Notes: generated from the sequence alone by a model not told the origin. DNA of 33,882 nt from Armatimonadota bacterium (GCA_025353925.1 JANXNV010000014.1:1-33882); one strand, 5' to 3'; positions 7,992 through 15,785 are shown, counted from the first letter of the stretch. Numbers and translations: made by a program.

Positions 7992-8792
7992 TCAGCCGAC
8001 ACTCTTGCGGCGTTTGCCGACCGCGATGAAGCCACCCAGGCCCAAAGCAAACAGGAGGCCGAAGGAAGCAGTCGTTGAAGCCTCCGGCACTGAAGGAAAG
8101 CCTGTTTCCGCCACAAACGGCAGACTGCCGGTCTGGGTGAAGAACAAGCTAGTTCCGCCCGTGACCTGTGAGGTGGCGGCATACTTGAAGCTGCTCACAC
8201 CAGCGGTCAACGGATTAGCGGCAATGTTCGACCCGGAAATCGTGTGAAAATCGGAATCTATGGCATCTGGCACGAGATGAAGGCTGCTGTTCAGCGCGGT
8301 GAGATCACTGTTGATGAAACCATCACTCCCAAGCACTGTCGGGTCAACACTATTATCGCCCAAGAAAAAGATCGTCCCGCCACTGGCGGAGAAATCGTGG
8401 AGCGCAGAGACTTCGCTCGTGGTTAAGCCGAGAGTCGGGAGAACATCGATAAATAGATCCGCACCAGCCAGCGTCGCCGTCGTGATTGGCCCCGAGACCT
8501 GCGAAGCTGTCACACCAGGCAAACCGTTGTAAAAGTTGTTGATCGCAGTTTCGGCAGCATCTGTCGATCCTAGGTTGTAGCCGTTCTGCTGAACGACCTT
8601 CGTGCCGCTGCCGAGAATATTCTGGAAGAAGCGCTGGTTGCCGGGATCTATTACGTTGGTGAAGGAGTTGTCAAGGCCGTTGCCGATATTGACATCGCCG
8701 GACAAAACAAATTTCTGCGCCAGGGCGGCGTGCGGCAGTGCCGCGAGTCCGAGAGTGGCCAGCGCGAAGCCGACCTTGCAGGAGAGATCCAT
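7992..8792 (-). CDS. PEP-CTERM sorting domain protein
   Basis: A 266-residue exported protein. Residues 1-25 are a signal peptide ending ALAQK. The C-terminus has the tripartite PEP-CTERM signal: VPEAST, a hydrophobic segment (FGLLFALGLGGFIAV) and a basic end GKRRKSVG, which directs processing by an exosortase. The middle contains DLFIDVLPTLGLTTSEVSAL and GGTIFFLGDN, a pattern seen in glutamine-amidotransferase-like/ThuA-type folds of secreted proteins, but no catalytic residues can be assigned. Its function is unknown; a cell-surface or extracellular-matrix role is inferred from the sorting signal. The Shine-Dalgarno site is AAAGGA. A terminator follows directly, so it is monocistronic. Confidence 0.85.
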   Translation of the reverse strand: MDLSCKVGFALATLGLAALPHAALAQKFVLSGDVNIGNGLDNSFTNVIDPGNQRFFQNILGSGTKVVQQNGYNLGSTDAAETAINNFYNGLPGVTASQVSGPITTATLAGADLFIDVLPTLGLTTSEVSALHDFSASGGTIFFLGDNSVDPTVLGSDGFINSDLTALNSSLHLVPDAIDSDFHTISGSNIAANPLTAGVSSFKYAATSQVTGGTSLFFTQTGSLPFVAETGFPSVPEASTTASFGLLFALGLGGFIAVGKRRKSVG

Positions 8793-8948
8793 TGGGTGTT
8801 CCTTTCCGAGACCAGTTTTAGAAGAAGCTCAGGAATGATATAAACCCAGGCTGTATGTCCCGTTGCTATAATTACCCCACGGAGCATTGTAGTTCGAATC
8901 GATACACTGCAAGAATCATGCCAAGTAGAAATACGGGGAATTTGTGGT

Positions 8949-8984
8949 CCTAGCCCCGACGCCGTGCGGAGCGTCGGGGCTAGG
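8949..8984. repeat. Palindromic dispersed element (14-bp arms)
   Basis: CCTAGCCCCGACGC and its exact complement (8949-8962, 8971-8984) surround an 8-nt loop. The arm end GCGTCGGGG-TAGG recurs with one change at 13669-13682, so this is one of a repeat family. It lies just past the PEP-CTERM gene ending at 9008 and may act as an RNA hairpin at the end of that operon. It has no T-tract. Confidence 0.75.
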
Positions 8985-9007
8985 AGACAGGCCGGGGATA
9001 ACCAGCG

Positions 9008-9601
9008 TCAGTGTGAGGTTCGGCGGCGGCGCAGGACGGCCATACCGCCCAGGGTCAGCAAGGCTCCGAAGGAGATCGCGGTCCCGGCTTCCGGCACGGG
9101 GGCGGAGGCGGCCTGGAAGGTGAAGTCGTCGTAGTAGGCATCGGCGGGCAGGACGACTTTGCTGACACCCGCGAGGTTCCCGACGGCTACAAGCTGTGTT
9201 GCCGTTTGATCGAACTGATCCAGCGAGTAGACAAGACCGCCCTTCGAATCGTAGAAGTTGAAGGAAGTGTCAATGCTCCCCGCCCCGAACGGATCGGCCA
9301 GGGACGTGAAGCGGATCGACTTCAGGCCATACGCAAAAACCGTTGGGTCAAGCAGAATGTCCACGGCTCCGCGAGTCGCATCTAACGCATTGGTTTTGAA
9401 GAAGTTGACATCTGTCGTCGCCTGAACATCCTGGCTGAAGACCGTCTCGCCGGTGAATGTCACGCCCAGAGGGTTGTAGACGGTGTTGATGGTCGTGCCG
9501 TCCTGAACGTCGTTGAAGTTGATCTTGACGGTTCCGGCAGCGTGTGCCAGGCCGGGCAGGGCCAGCAGCCCAGCCGCGGCGATCAGTGATGTAAGTTTCA
9601 T
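9008..9601 (-). CDS. PEP-CTERM protein, last gene of the phosphatase operon
   Basis: A 197-residue exported protein. The chosen ATG (MKLTSLIAAAG) has AGGAG 8-9 bp upstream; the longer reading from 9619 is less likely. The signal peptide ends LAHA. The mature part is beta-rich and resembles other short PEP-CTERM proteins of the NFNDVQDG type, often described as carbohydrate- or lectin-like folds; I cannot assign a function. The C-terminus is PVPEAGT, then a hydrophobic segment and RRRRTSH. It begins 41 bp after the alkaline phosphatase stop on the same strand, so both are likely to be induced together and handled by the same exosortase-dependent surface system. Confidence 0.82.
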   Translation of the reverse strand: MKLTSLIAAAGLLALPGLAHAAGTVKINFNDVQDGTTINTVYNPLGVTFTGETVFSQDVQATTDVNFFKTNALDATRGAVDILLDPTVFAYGLKSIRFTSLADPFGAGSIDTSFNFYDSKGGLVYSLDQFDQTATQLVAVGNLAGVSKVVLPADAYYDDFTFQAASAPVPEAGTAISFGALLTLGGMAVLRRRRTSH

Positions 9602-9642
9602 TTTGTTGTCTCCTGACACCTAAATTCTTAGGCATCGATTTT

Positions 9643-11625
9643 TTAGTAGCCGCCGAAGGCGGCACGCGCCAGCTTGAAGAAGACATCCGTGTTCTGCTGA
9701 ACTCCGATGAACTGCTCGAAAGAGCGGTTGCTGCTGCTGTAGGCCGAGATCGGAATGTCGGTCGCCGTATGCACCGCCTGGGTGCCGGGGACCTGACCGC
9801 GCAGGAAGAAGCCCAGGGCACTCTCGGCACGGTTAATCGGCTCGGTCGGATACTTCTGCCCCGTGCCGACACCACCGCCCGCCAGCTCCGTCTTAAAGGC
9901 GGCGGGCAAAAGGCTGTCGATGACCGGGAGCGGCTTGGTCAGCCAGCCCTCGTAGCGGTCGCCGTTTGCACCGAAGCCGATCAGCAGCTTGCCGTCGATG
10001 TCGGTCTGGGCCGGGTAGCCGTCCGCCGCGATGGTGTACGCGGGGAAGCCTGCGGCATCGTAGACACCGACCACGCCCTGACGGATGGGAGTCGTCGCCG
10101 GGTCGGTGGCGGCCGCATCGCTGGCTTTAGACTTCAGGTTGGCAATGCTGCCCGCCGTGCCGCCGCCGCCGTTCGGTCCGTTGTTCAGAGCGCCGATGAC
10201 GGAAAAGCCGGAGCACTCGTGGTCGGCCAGGACGATGACCACCGTGTCGCCGTTCGAGGCGGCGAAGTCGCGGGCGGCACCGACGGCTTTATCGAACTCG
10301 ATGGTTTCGAGAATAGCCCGGTCAGCATCCATCAGGTGAGACTGCTTGTCGATATGTGCACCTTCGACCATCAGGAAGAAGCCGTTGGGGCTGTTCGCGC
10401 CGAGCGTCTTCAGGGCGGCCCCAGTCATCTCGTCCAGCATCGGTTGGTCAGGAGCGTGGTAGTCATCCACAACGCCTGCAGCGGAGGGATTGCGCCGCTT
10501 GGCGATCTTGTCGAGGGAAACATTCATGTTGCCGTAGCCGAACAGGCCCAGCAGCTTGGCGGGGACTTTGCCCCCGGCGAGTGCCGCGTCCAGGTCCGTC
10601 TTGGAGGAAGCGTAGGTGAACCCGGCGGTCTTGAAGTCGCCGATCAGGTCACGGTTCGGATCGATGGTCCCGGCGGGGATGTTCCAGGCCGCCGTCAGGT
10701 CGGCGGGCAGCCCGGCATAGTCATTGTTGGCACTGCGCGAGGAGCCAAATGACGTGGAAGGCAGGAACCAGCGGCGGCCGCCGCCCATCAGGACGGTCAG
10801 GCCGGAGTTGCCGATCTCGTCCAGGTACTGATCGCAGATGCCCTGGCCCAGATTGCGGTTGCCCGTGTGAACGACATTCGCGGCGGGGGTCGCATCCTCG
10901 ATGTCGGCGGTGGAGACGATGCCGAGATTTTTTCCCTGAAGGCGGTGCATGTACTCCGCCAGGTACTCGACACGCGGCTGGGCGAACGGGGTGCTGAACG
11001 TCGCCGGGTAAACCCCTTCTTGACCGTTATTCGCGTGTGAGCCGCTGGAATAGCAGGACATACCGGGGGCGGAGTCGGTGACGATGGAATTCAGCGAGGA
11101 GGTCATCACCATTCCGGTGCCGGGGAAGCCGTCCATGTTGAGCAGGGGAACGGACTGATTGGCCGAGTAGCCGCCCATGACGATCCGGGCGGCGGTGCGA
11201 TGCGCCGCACCCATGCCGTCTCCGAGCATGATGATAATATTCTTTGACTGACGCCGCCCGCCGTTGGGGTTAATGACTAGAAACTTCGCCGTCGCCGTCG
11301 CCGTGCCGGTTCCGTCAGTCAGGGTGGCGGTGAGCGTGTGAGATCCTGGGGCGGCGTTGGAATAGGCACGCAGGTTGTACCCGGTGACGCCGCTGAAGCT
11401 GTCCTGCGAGCTGAACGTGACGGGCGTGCCGTCCACGGCCAGAGTGCCCGCCGTGATGGCGGATCCGGTGGCGGGCTTGCCTTCGACACGCAGGTCGAAA
11501 CGCTGGCCGACAAGAAAGCGGGATTTGTCAGGCGGGGTCACCGAGATGGTGGGGACCGCGTGGGCGACAGTCGTGAGCGCGGCGAGCGCCCCGACATACA
11601 GCCCGACCTGGGGGGTGAACTTCAT
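9643..11625 (-). CDS. Secreted alkaline phosphatase with N-terminal Ig-like domain
   Basis: A 660-residue exported phosphomonoesterase of the PhoA superfamily, which releases phosphate from organic phosphate esters outside the cell. The signal peptide is residues 1-23 (ending AHA). Residues about 25-118 form an Ig-like beta domain. The catalytic domain starts at KNIIIMLGDGMG (metal ligand Asp136) and contains VTDSAPGMS with nucleophile Ser185, then VEGAHIDKQSH and LADHECSG with further metal ligands. It is longer than the E. coli enzyme (471 residues) because of the Ig-like domain and insertions. A Shine-Dalgarno AAGGAG precedes it. The start overlaps the stop of the gene before it by ATGA, so translation is coupled. 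A Pho box lies upstream of the operon. Confidence 0.93.
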   Translation of the reverse strand: MKFTPQVGLYVGALAALTTVAHAVPTISVTPPDKSRFLVGQRFDLRVEGKPATGSAITAGTLAVDGTPVTFSSQDSFSGVTGYNLRAYSNAAPGSHTLTATLTDGTGTATATAKFLVINPNGGRRQSKNIIIMLGDGMGAAHRTAARIVMGGYSANQSVPLLNMDGFPGTGMVMTSSLNSIVTDSAPGMSCYSSGSHANNGQEGVYPATFSTPFAQPRVEYLAEYMHRLQGKNLGIVSTADIEDATPAANVVHTGNRNLGQGICDQYLDEIGNSGLTVLMGGGRRWFLPSTSFGSSRSANNDYAGLPADLTAAWNIPAGTIDPNRDLIGDFKTAGFTYASSKTDLDAALAGGKVPAKLLGLFGYGNMNVSLDKIAKRRNPSAAGVVDDYHAPDQPMLDEMTGAALKTLGANSPNGFFLMVEGAHIDKQSHLMDADRAILETIEFDKAVGAARDFAASNGDTVVIVLADHECSGFSVIGALNNGPNGGGGTAGSIANLKSKASDAAATDPATTPIRQGVVGVYDAAGFPAYTIAADGYPAQTDIDGKLLIGFGANGDRYEGWLTKPLPVIDSLLPAAFKTELAGGGVGTGQKYPTEPINRAESALGFFLRGQVPGTQAVHTATDIPISAYSSSNRSFEQFIGVQQNTDVFFKLARAAFGGY

Positions 11626-12155
11626 CGTTGTGTCTCCTTGATTCTCTTCGAATGGATGGTTTTTTTGGACAACTGCTTTTTGGCCGGCTGCGTATGAGCA
11701 GCCGGCAGAGAGGTCGGCTCAGGGCCGTCGAGAATGAGTCGAAAATGCGAGATCTGGCCGTCGGCCTCCGTCTGAGCGCCGACTTGCAGAGTGCCGGTGA
11801 CGATCAGGGGGCGGCCGACAAAGCTCAGCGGGCGGTTCTTCGCCCCGCGCACGATGACGCGGACGCAGGCGGGCGGCAGGTCCGCCGTGCCCGCACCCTC
11901 TTCATCGCAGAACGTCGGGTGGGCGGTCAGGTAAAACGCACCGGGCAGTGCCTCTTCCGTCTTGACCATGTAGCCGTCGAGTCGGACCCGTTTGCCGCTG
12001 AGTGCCAGCAGCTTCGGGGAAGGCTGGAGCGCCGTCGGAGAAGGGACGAAGAACTCGGAGAAGGCCAGAGGCACCGGCTTGACGGCGGCCTGTGCCATGA
12101 CACCGAGACAGATCAGAAAGATGGCGAGGATGGATTTCAGCGAGACGGTTTTCAT
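11622..12155 (-). CDS. Secreted OB-like (DUF3299-like) protein, first gene of the phosphatase operon
   Basis: A 177-residue protein with a signal peptide (MKTVSLKSILAIFLICLGV, ending AQAA). The core holds SGKRVRLDGYMV and later PLSFVGRPLIVTGTLQ. This resembles DUF3299-type periplasmic proteins built on an OB-like barrel, some of which occur with ABC exporters or metal proteins; the assignment is tentative. Four cysteine-containing positions around FCDEEGAG and PPACVRV may bind metal or form a disulfide. The C-terminal tail is Lys-rich. The ATG at 12155 is preferred to the longer reading at 12188, because the signal peptide begins there. Its stop overlaps the alkaline phosphatase start, and the Pho box lies 70 bp upstream, so it is part of a phosphate-starvation operon. 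Confidence 0.75.
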   Translation of the reverse strand: MKTVSLKSILAIFLICLGVMAQAAVKPVPLAFSEFFVPSPTALQPSPKLLALSGKRVRLDGYMVKTEEALPGAFYLTAHPTFCDEEGAGTADLPPACVRVIVRGAKNRPLSFVGRPLIVTGTLQVGAQTEADGQISHFRLILDGPEPTSLPAAHTQPAKKQLSKKTIHSKRIKETQR

Positions 12156-12196
12156 AGGCTTTTTCTCAAATTGACTTGCCGTTCGCAAGCAGGAAA

Positions 12197-12202
12197 AGCA
12201 TA
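12197..12202 (-). promoter_or_regulatory. Extended -10 of the Pho operon (TGG-TATGCT)
   Basis: Minus strand TATGCT preceded by TGG, an extended -10. There is no good -35 hexamer; instead a Pho box repeat ends 21 bp upstream, which is the arrangement at PhoP-activated promoters in Bacillus. Confidence 0.55.
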
Positions 12203-12223
12203 CCAGACCCTCCCGGCGGTTTA

Positions 12224-12262
12224 TGTTAAGAAAAGATTAAGCTTGTGTTAAGTTTTGGTTAA
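12224..12262 (-). promoter_or_regulatory. Pho box: four TTAA(C/T) direct repeats with exact 11-bp spacing
   Basis: On the minus strand TTAACC (12257-12262), TTAACA (12246-12251), TTAATC (12235-12240) and TTAACA (12224-12229) occur every 11 bp. The Bacillus PhoP consensus is TT(A/C/T)A(A/C)A-like hexamers spaced by about 5 bp, and the cyanobacterial Pho box is CTTAACC-like 8-mers every 11 bp. The last repeat ends 21 bp before the -10 of an operon that encodes an alkaline phosphatase. It also lies about 80 bp before the divergent gene at 12343, which could be controlled too. Confidence 0.8.
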
Positions 12263-12275
12263 GCCCTAAACGACG

Positions 12276-12306
12276 GAAGGAGAGGATTACTCCTTCGGGG
12301 TATACT
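12276..12306 (+). promoter_or_regulatory. Possible promoter and inverted repeat before gene 12343
   Basis: TATACT at 12301-12306 could be a -10. It has no matching -35, but GAAGGAG and CTCCTTC (12276-12282, 12290-12296) form an inverted repeat just upstream, a possible regulator site. The start would be near 12313, about 30 nt before the ATG. Confidence 0.35.
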
Positions 12307-12342
12307 AGAAAAGTTCATGCCGATTTAGAAAGACCCTGTTAT

Positions 12343-13572
12343 ATGCGTTTTTTCGTGCTCTGTGCCTTGCTTTTGACTTTGCTTTGCCCGGCGGCACCCG
12401 CTGCTCCCACGGCGACGCCCGCCGCGTTCGGCGTCGCGGCCCATAACGACGTCAATATCGAGTGGTGGTATGTCAACGCCCACGTCACCACCGAAAAAGG
12501 CCGCCACCTGGCCCTGATCGGCTCGTTTTTTCGCTTCGGCACGGGTGTCAGCCCCTTCGACGGCTCGCCCGTTCCCATGGCGCACTACCTGATTTACGCC
12601 GTCACGGACCTGGACACAAAGGTCCAGCGGCCCTACTCGCTGGCGGACGGCGGCATGCTCGAGCTGCTGAAGCAGTTCGGCCCCCTGCTCGCCGCCCAGA
12701 ACCCGAAAGATAAGAATATCCGGGCGTTCCTCACGGGCCTCAACGCCGGAAAGCTGCCCGCGCCGCATCAGAAGATCGCGGGAACTGCCTCCATCGTCAG
12801 CTCCCCCTTCCGCGTCGCGTACGGCGTCGACAACACGCTCACGGCGACCAATGCCGCCAACACGACGTTCGACCTGAATTTGAACGCCGGGAAAGCCGAT
12901 AAAATACATCTCACTCTGGCCTCGCAAAAGCCGCCGATGGCCGTCGGCGGCAAAGGCGAGACGGGCCTGCATTCGCCCACGGATATGTACTACTTTTCGC
13001 TGACCCGCTGTGCCGTCGGCGGAACCATCGACACCGGAGCCGGGCCAGAGAGGATCACGGGCGGCCAAGGCTGGTTCGATCATCAGTGGGGCAACTCCTG
13101 GGTCGCTTCGAACAACGGCTGGGACTGGTGGGGCGTCCAGATGGACGATGGCACGGACATCCTCTTTTTCCGCCAGCGCGACTTGAAGACGGGCCGAGTG
13201 TTTTTTCCGCTGGCGACGTTTATGGACAAAGACGGAAAGCAGAGCGTGGCGAAGAAGATCGTCTTCACGCCGGATACGAAGGCTGTGTGGAAGAGTCCGA
13301 AGAGCGGTGTGAGCTACCCGCTGGCATGGACGGTCAGTTTTCCGGAGAAGAGTCTGAGGCTGCATATCACGGCAAAGGTACAGGATCAGGAGATGCCGAT
13401 TTTGGGGCCGGGGGCGGGGATTTGGGAGGGAGTTTGTGATGTAACAAGCTCTGCGGGCGGCTCCCCAGGCATCGCGTATATGGAGCTGGTTGGCTATGGC
13501 AGCCCAGCGGTGAAGGCGCAGATGACCTCTCCCCGCAGCAAGCTGCGACCCTCCCCTAAGAAGGGAGGGTGA
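12343..13572 (+). CDS. Secreted AttH/CrtC-type lipocalin-like protein with repeat-derived C-terminus
   Basis: A 409-residue exported protein of the CrtC/AttH family (hydroxyneurosporene hydratase-like, twin lipocalin barrels). The signal peptide is residues 1-20 (PAAPA). Characteristic motifs are EWWYVNAHV (about 41-49), GGQGWFDHQWGNSW, GWDWWGVQMDDG and, near the end, GIAYMELVGYG. Carotenoid hydratases and secreted hydrolase-like proteins share this fold; nothing nearby suggests carotenoids, so a secreted lipid- or hydrophobic-ligand role is possible. The last 16 residues (MTSPRSKLRPSPKKGG) are translated from a dispersed palindromic repeat, so the native tail was replaced or extended. It lies divergently from the Pho operon and may share its regulation. 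The large frame on the opposite strand is a shadow. Confidence 0.85.
   Translation: MRFFVLCALLLTLLCPAAPAAPTATPAAFGVAAHNDVNIEWWYVNAHVTTEKGRHLALIGSFFRFGTGVSPFDGSPVPMAHYLIYAVTDLDTKVQRPYSLADGGMLELLKQFGPLLAAQNPKDKNIRAFLTGLNAGKLPAPHQKIAGTASIVSSPFRVAYGVDNTLTATNAANTTFDLNLNAGKADKIHLTLASQKPPMAVGGKGETGLHSPTDMYYFSLTRCAVGGTIDTGAGPERITGGQGWFDHQWGNSWVASNNGWDWWGVQMDDGTDILFFRQRDLKTGRVFFPLATFMDKDGKQSVAKKIVFTPDTKAVWKSPKSGVSYPLAWTVSFPEKSLRLHITAKVQDQEMPILGPGAGIWEGVCDVTSSAGGSPGIAYMELVGYGSPAVKAQMTSPRSKLRPSPKKGG
13524..13570. repeat. Dispersed palindromic repeat inside the 3' end of gene 12343
   Basis: It consists of two hairpins: CGCAGC-AA-GCTGCG (13534-13547) and ACCCTCCC with GGGAGGGT (13548-13555 and 13563-13570). 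A related sequence in the opposite sense follows at 13626-13682. The element carries the stop codon of gene 12343. Confidence 0.7.
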
Positions 13573-13625
13573 GGAGTCAGGGAAGGGAGGCAGAGAGGAC
13601 CTCTCGCCGCCGTTCAAATTCTTCT

Positions 13626-13682
13626 CCTAACTCCCAACCCTTCCCTCTTAGGGAAGGGTCGACGCGGAGCGTCGGGGTTAGG
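13626..13682. repeat. Palindromic dispersed element with three nested hairpins
   Basis: Outer arms CCTAAC and GTTAGG, inner hairpins CCCTTCCC-TCTTA-GGGAAGGG (13638-13658) and GACGC-GGA-GCGTC (13661-13673). The end GCGTCGGGG-TTAGG matches the arm of the element at 8949-8984. The spacer between genes 12343 and 13734 is therefore almost entirely repeat. Confidence 0.75.
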
Positions 13683-13733
13683 TTCTGAACGCCCTACGTC
13701 AAAGGACTGTCAGCATTACATATCTTTAACTCT

Positions 13734-14687
13734 ATGACACCACTCTCGACCCACAATCAGGCTCACCCTTCACCCACAGCAGAAGCCCTGCTCGTGAAGC
13801 GCAAACGCGCCGCCGCCCGCTGGTCGCTGACCTCCAACAGCGTCCTGCTGACGATGAAGATCATCGTCGGGGCGATGACCGGCAGCGCGGGCATTCTCGC
13901 GGAGGCGGTCAACTCGGCGGCGGACTTGTTCGGGTCGGCGGTGGCGTTTCTGTCCGTGCGGGCCTCCGATGAACCGCCGGACCGGATCCATGCCTACGGG
14001 CATGGCAAGATCGAGAACTTGTCGGGCGCGGCGACGGCGTCTTTGATCCTGGTGGGCGGCGTGTTTGCCATCGGAGAGGCGATCCGGCACCTCTGGCGAG
14101 GCGGCGATCTGCCGGGCCTCGGGTGGGGCATGGCGGTCATGGGGGCGTCGGCGGTGATCAACTTCGGCGTTTCGCGTCACCTGCTGGCCGTGGGGCGGGA
14201 GACGGACTCCCCAGCGATTTCCGCCGACGGACACCATTTGCAGACCGATGTGCTGACTTCGCTGGGCGTTCTGGCGGGCCTGATCCTTGTCCGCGAAACA
14301 GGGCATGGCTACTGGGACTCGATTGCCGCGGTCGGCGTCTCGCTGCTGATCCTGCGGGTCGGATACGGCCTGGTCCGGGATGCCGTCCAAACCCTCTCCG
14401 ATACCGCCCTGCCGCCGGAGGAAGAGGCGGCACTGTCAAGGGTCCTCAAATCGAATCCGGCGGTGCTGGACTTTCATAAGATGCGCACACGCAAGTCCGG
14501 CTCCCACCGACACCTCGATGTGCATGTCCAGATCGCCGACACGCATTCGTTCGTCGAAGCCCACCGGCTGACGGAGGAGCTGGAAGATCAGCTCCGCGAC
14601 GCCCTCCACAACCTGCATCCGATCATCCATATCGAGCCGTACGAAGATGAAGTGCAGCACCAGCGAGAGCGGCATGGGGCGGGGTAG
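13734..14687 (+). CDS. Cation diffusion facilitator family transporter
   Basis: A 317-residue CDF protein that exports divalent metal ions by exchange with protons across the cytoplasmic membrane. About six membrane segments span residues 33-215 (SLTSNSVLLTMKIIVGAM onward). The transmembrane-2 metal motif is AEAVNSAADL, with Asn where zinc transporters have His or Asp, and transmembrane 5 has DGHHLQTDVLTS (HxxxD). A cytosolic domain with LDVHVQIADTHSFVEAH follows from about residue 220. The Asn suggests altered selectivity, perhaps manganese, but this is an inference. The start was taken at the first ATG; a weak TATCTT at 13721-13726 may be its -10. No metal operator was seen. It converges with rplL across a terminator. 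Confidence 0.9.
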   Translation: MTPLSTHNQAHPSPTAEALLVKRKRAAARWSLTSNSVLLTMKIIVGAMTGSAGILAEAVNSAADLFGSAVAFLSVRASDEPPDRIHAYGHGKIENLSGAATASLILVGGVFAIGEAIRHLWRGGDLPGLGWGMAVMGASAVINFGVSRHLLAVGRETDSPAISADGHHLQTDVLTSLGVLAGLILVRETGHGYWDSIAAVGVSLLILRVGYGLVRDAVQTLSDTALPPEEEAALSRVLKSNPAVLDFHKMRTRKSGSHRHLDVHVQIADTHSFVEAHRLTEELEDQLRDALHNLHPIIHIEPYEDEVQHQRERHGAG

Positions 14688-14697
14688 GAACAGACGT

Positions 14698-14739
14698 CAA
14701 AAAAACCGCCCGCCTCTCGTGAATGAGAAGCGGGCGGTT
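14698..14739 (-). terminator. Intrinsic terminator of the ribosomal protein operon
   Basis: Arms ACCGCCCGC and GCGGGCGGT (14705-14713, 14730-14738) enclose a 16-nt loop region. On the minus strand the stem ends in seven Ts. It lies 25 bp past the rplL stop and would end the operon there; it can also act on the gene converging from the other side. Confidence 0.9.
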
Positions 14740-14763
14740 CCAGTTTCCGGCAAAGGCCAAAAA

Positions 14764-15144
14764 CTAGGCAGGCTTGATTTCGACTGTCGCGCCTTCGGCT
14801 TCGAGCTTGGCCTTGAGGGCGGCGGCGTCCTCGGCATTCAGGCCCTCTTTGACAGCCTTCGGGGCACCGTCGACCAGGTCCTTGGCCTCTTTCAGGCCCA
14901 GGGCGGTGATCTCGCGGACGACCTTGATGACGCTGATCTTCTTGTCGCCGGCGGCGGTGAGGACTACGTTGAACGCGGTCGGGGCTTCGTCAACTGGGGC
15001 AGCGGCAGCACCGGCGGGTGCGGCGGCGGCGGCGGGAGCGGCGGCGCTGACGCCGAATTCTTCCTGAAGCTCTTTGACGAAGTCACTGAGTTCCAGAACG
15101 GTCATGCTTTTGATGGAGGCCATCAATGCGGCTGTATCGGCCAT
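14764..15144 (-). CDS. rplL: Ribosomal protein L7/L12
   Basis: A 126-residue stalk protein of the 50S subunit that recruits translation factors. The N-terminal domain binds L10 and forms dimers ([16 protein letters not shown]). An Ala/Pro-rich hinge follows (about residues 33-50), then the C-terminal factor-binding domain with [20 protein letters not shown] and [14 protein letters not shown]. The length is typical. The Shine-Dalgarno site is TTAGGAG. It is the last gene of secE-nusG-rplK-rplA-rplJ-rplL and is followed by a strong terminator rather than by rpoB. Confidence 0.97.
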   Translation of the reverse strand: MADTAALMASIKSMTVLELSDFVKELQEEFGVSAAAPAAAAAPAGAAAAPVDEAPTAFNVVLTAAGDKKISVIKVVREITALGLKEAKDLVDGAPKAVKEGLNAEDAAALKAKLEAEGATVEIKPA

Positions 15145-15195
15145 GGGTTTATTTCTCCTAAGTGTGTTTTTAAGTAAATTTGCAGATGAGCTGCG

Positions 15196-15762
15196 TTACG
15201 CGGCGGCGGCTTCGGCTTCTCCGCCGTCCTGCTTGTCGGCGATAGCCTGCAGGGTGAAGACGAAATTCGAGATGATTCCCCCGAGGGTTCCAACGAACCC
15301 GGAGATCGGCGACTGCATCGCTCCCAGCATCTGGGACAGCAGCACTTCGCGCGGCGGAGTTTTGGACAGAGCGTCCACCTGGGCGGGGCTAAGGATGCGG
15401 CCATCCATGACGCCCGCCTTGACGGACAAGGCTTTGTGGTCACGCGCGTAGTCCAGAAGGACTTTGGCGGCGGCGACGGGATCATTTTTCGCAAACCCGA
15501 TCGCGGTCGGACCGGTCAGCAGCTCGCCCATCTCGCCGATCGGCATCGAGTCGCCGGCGGCCAGCTTAAACAGGGTGTTTTTGACGACCCGGTACTCGGC
15601 GTCTACCTCGCGCAGCTTCTTGCGAAGCTCGGTCAGCTCGGCGACGGAAAGGCCCCGGTAGTCGGTCAGAATCGCAGCTTTGGTCAGCCCGACCAGCGTG
15701 CGAAGCTCGCTGACAAGCTCGACTTTGGAGTCGGCGGGTTCAATTGTGTACTCTTGTGCCAT
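15196..15762 (-). CDS. rplJ: Ribosomal protein L10
   Basis: A 188-residue protein that anchors L7/L12 dimers on the large subunit. Recognisable segments are LTDYRGLSVAELTELRKKLRE and FAKNDPVAAAKVL, then GGIISNFVFTLQAIADKQ at the C-terminus for L12 binding. The start at 15762 is chosen because AAAGGAGGTGA lies 8 bp upstream; the longer frame begins in the repeat. It is preceded by an L10-type leader and an attenuator-like hairpin on the same strand, so L10 or the L10-L12 complex probably regulates its own transcription. A GC-rich repeat sits between the attenuator and the Shine-Dalgarno site. Confidence 0.96.
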   Translation of the reverse strand: MAQEYTIEPADSKVELVSELRTLVGLTKAAILTDYRGLSVAELTELRKKLREVDAEYRVVKNTLFKLAAGDSMPIGEMGELLTGPTAIGFAKNDPVAAAKVLLDYARDHKALSVKAGVMDGRILSPAQVDALSKTPPREVLLSQMLGAMQSPISGFVGTLGGIISNFVFTLQAIADKQDGGEAEAAAA

Positions 15763-15785
15763 GTGTGTTTCACCTCCTTTGAAAG

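Noticed and set aside
12325-13617. 430-codon frame on the minus strand
   Set aside because: It lies opposite the AttH-family gene, which has recognisable motifs and a signal peptide; the opposite frame has no family resemblance and unusual composition.
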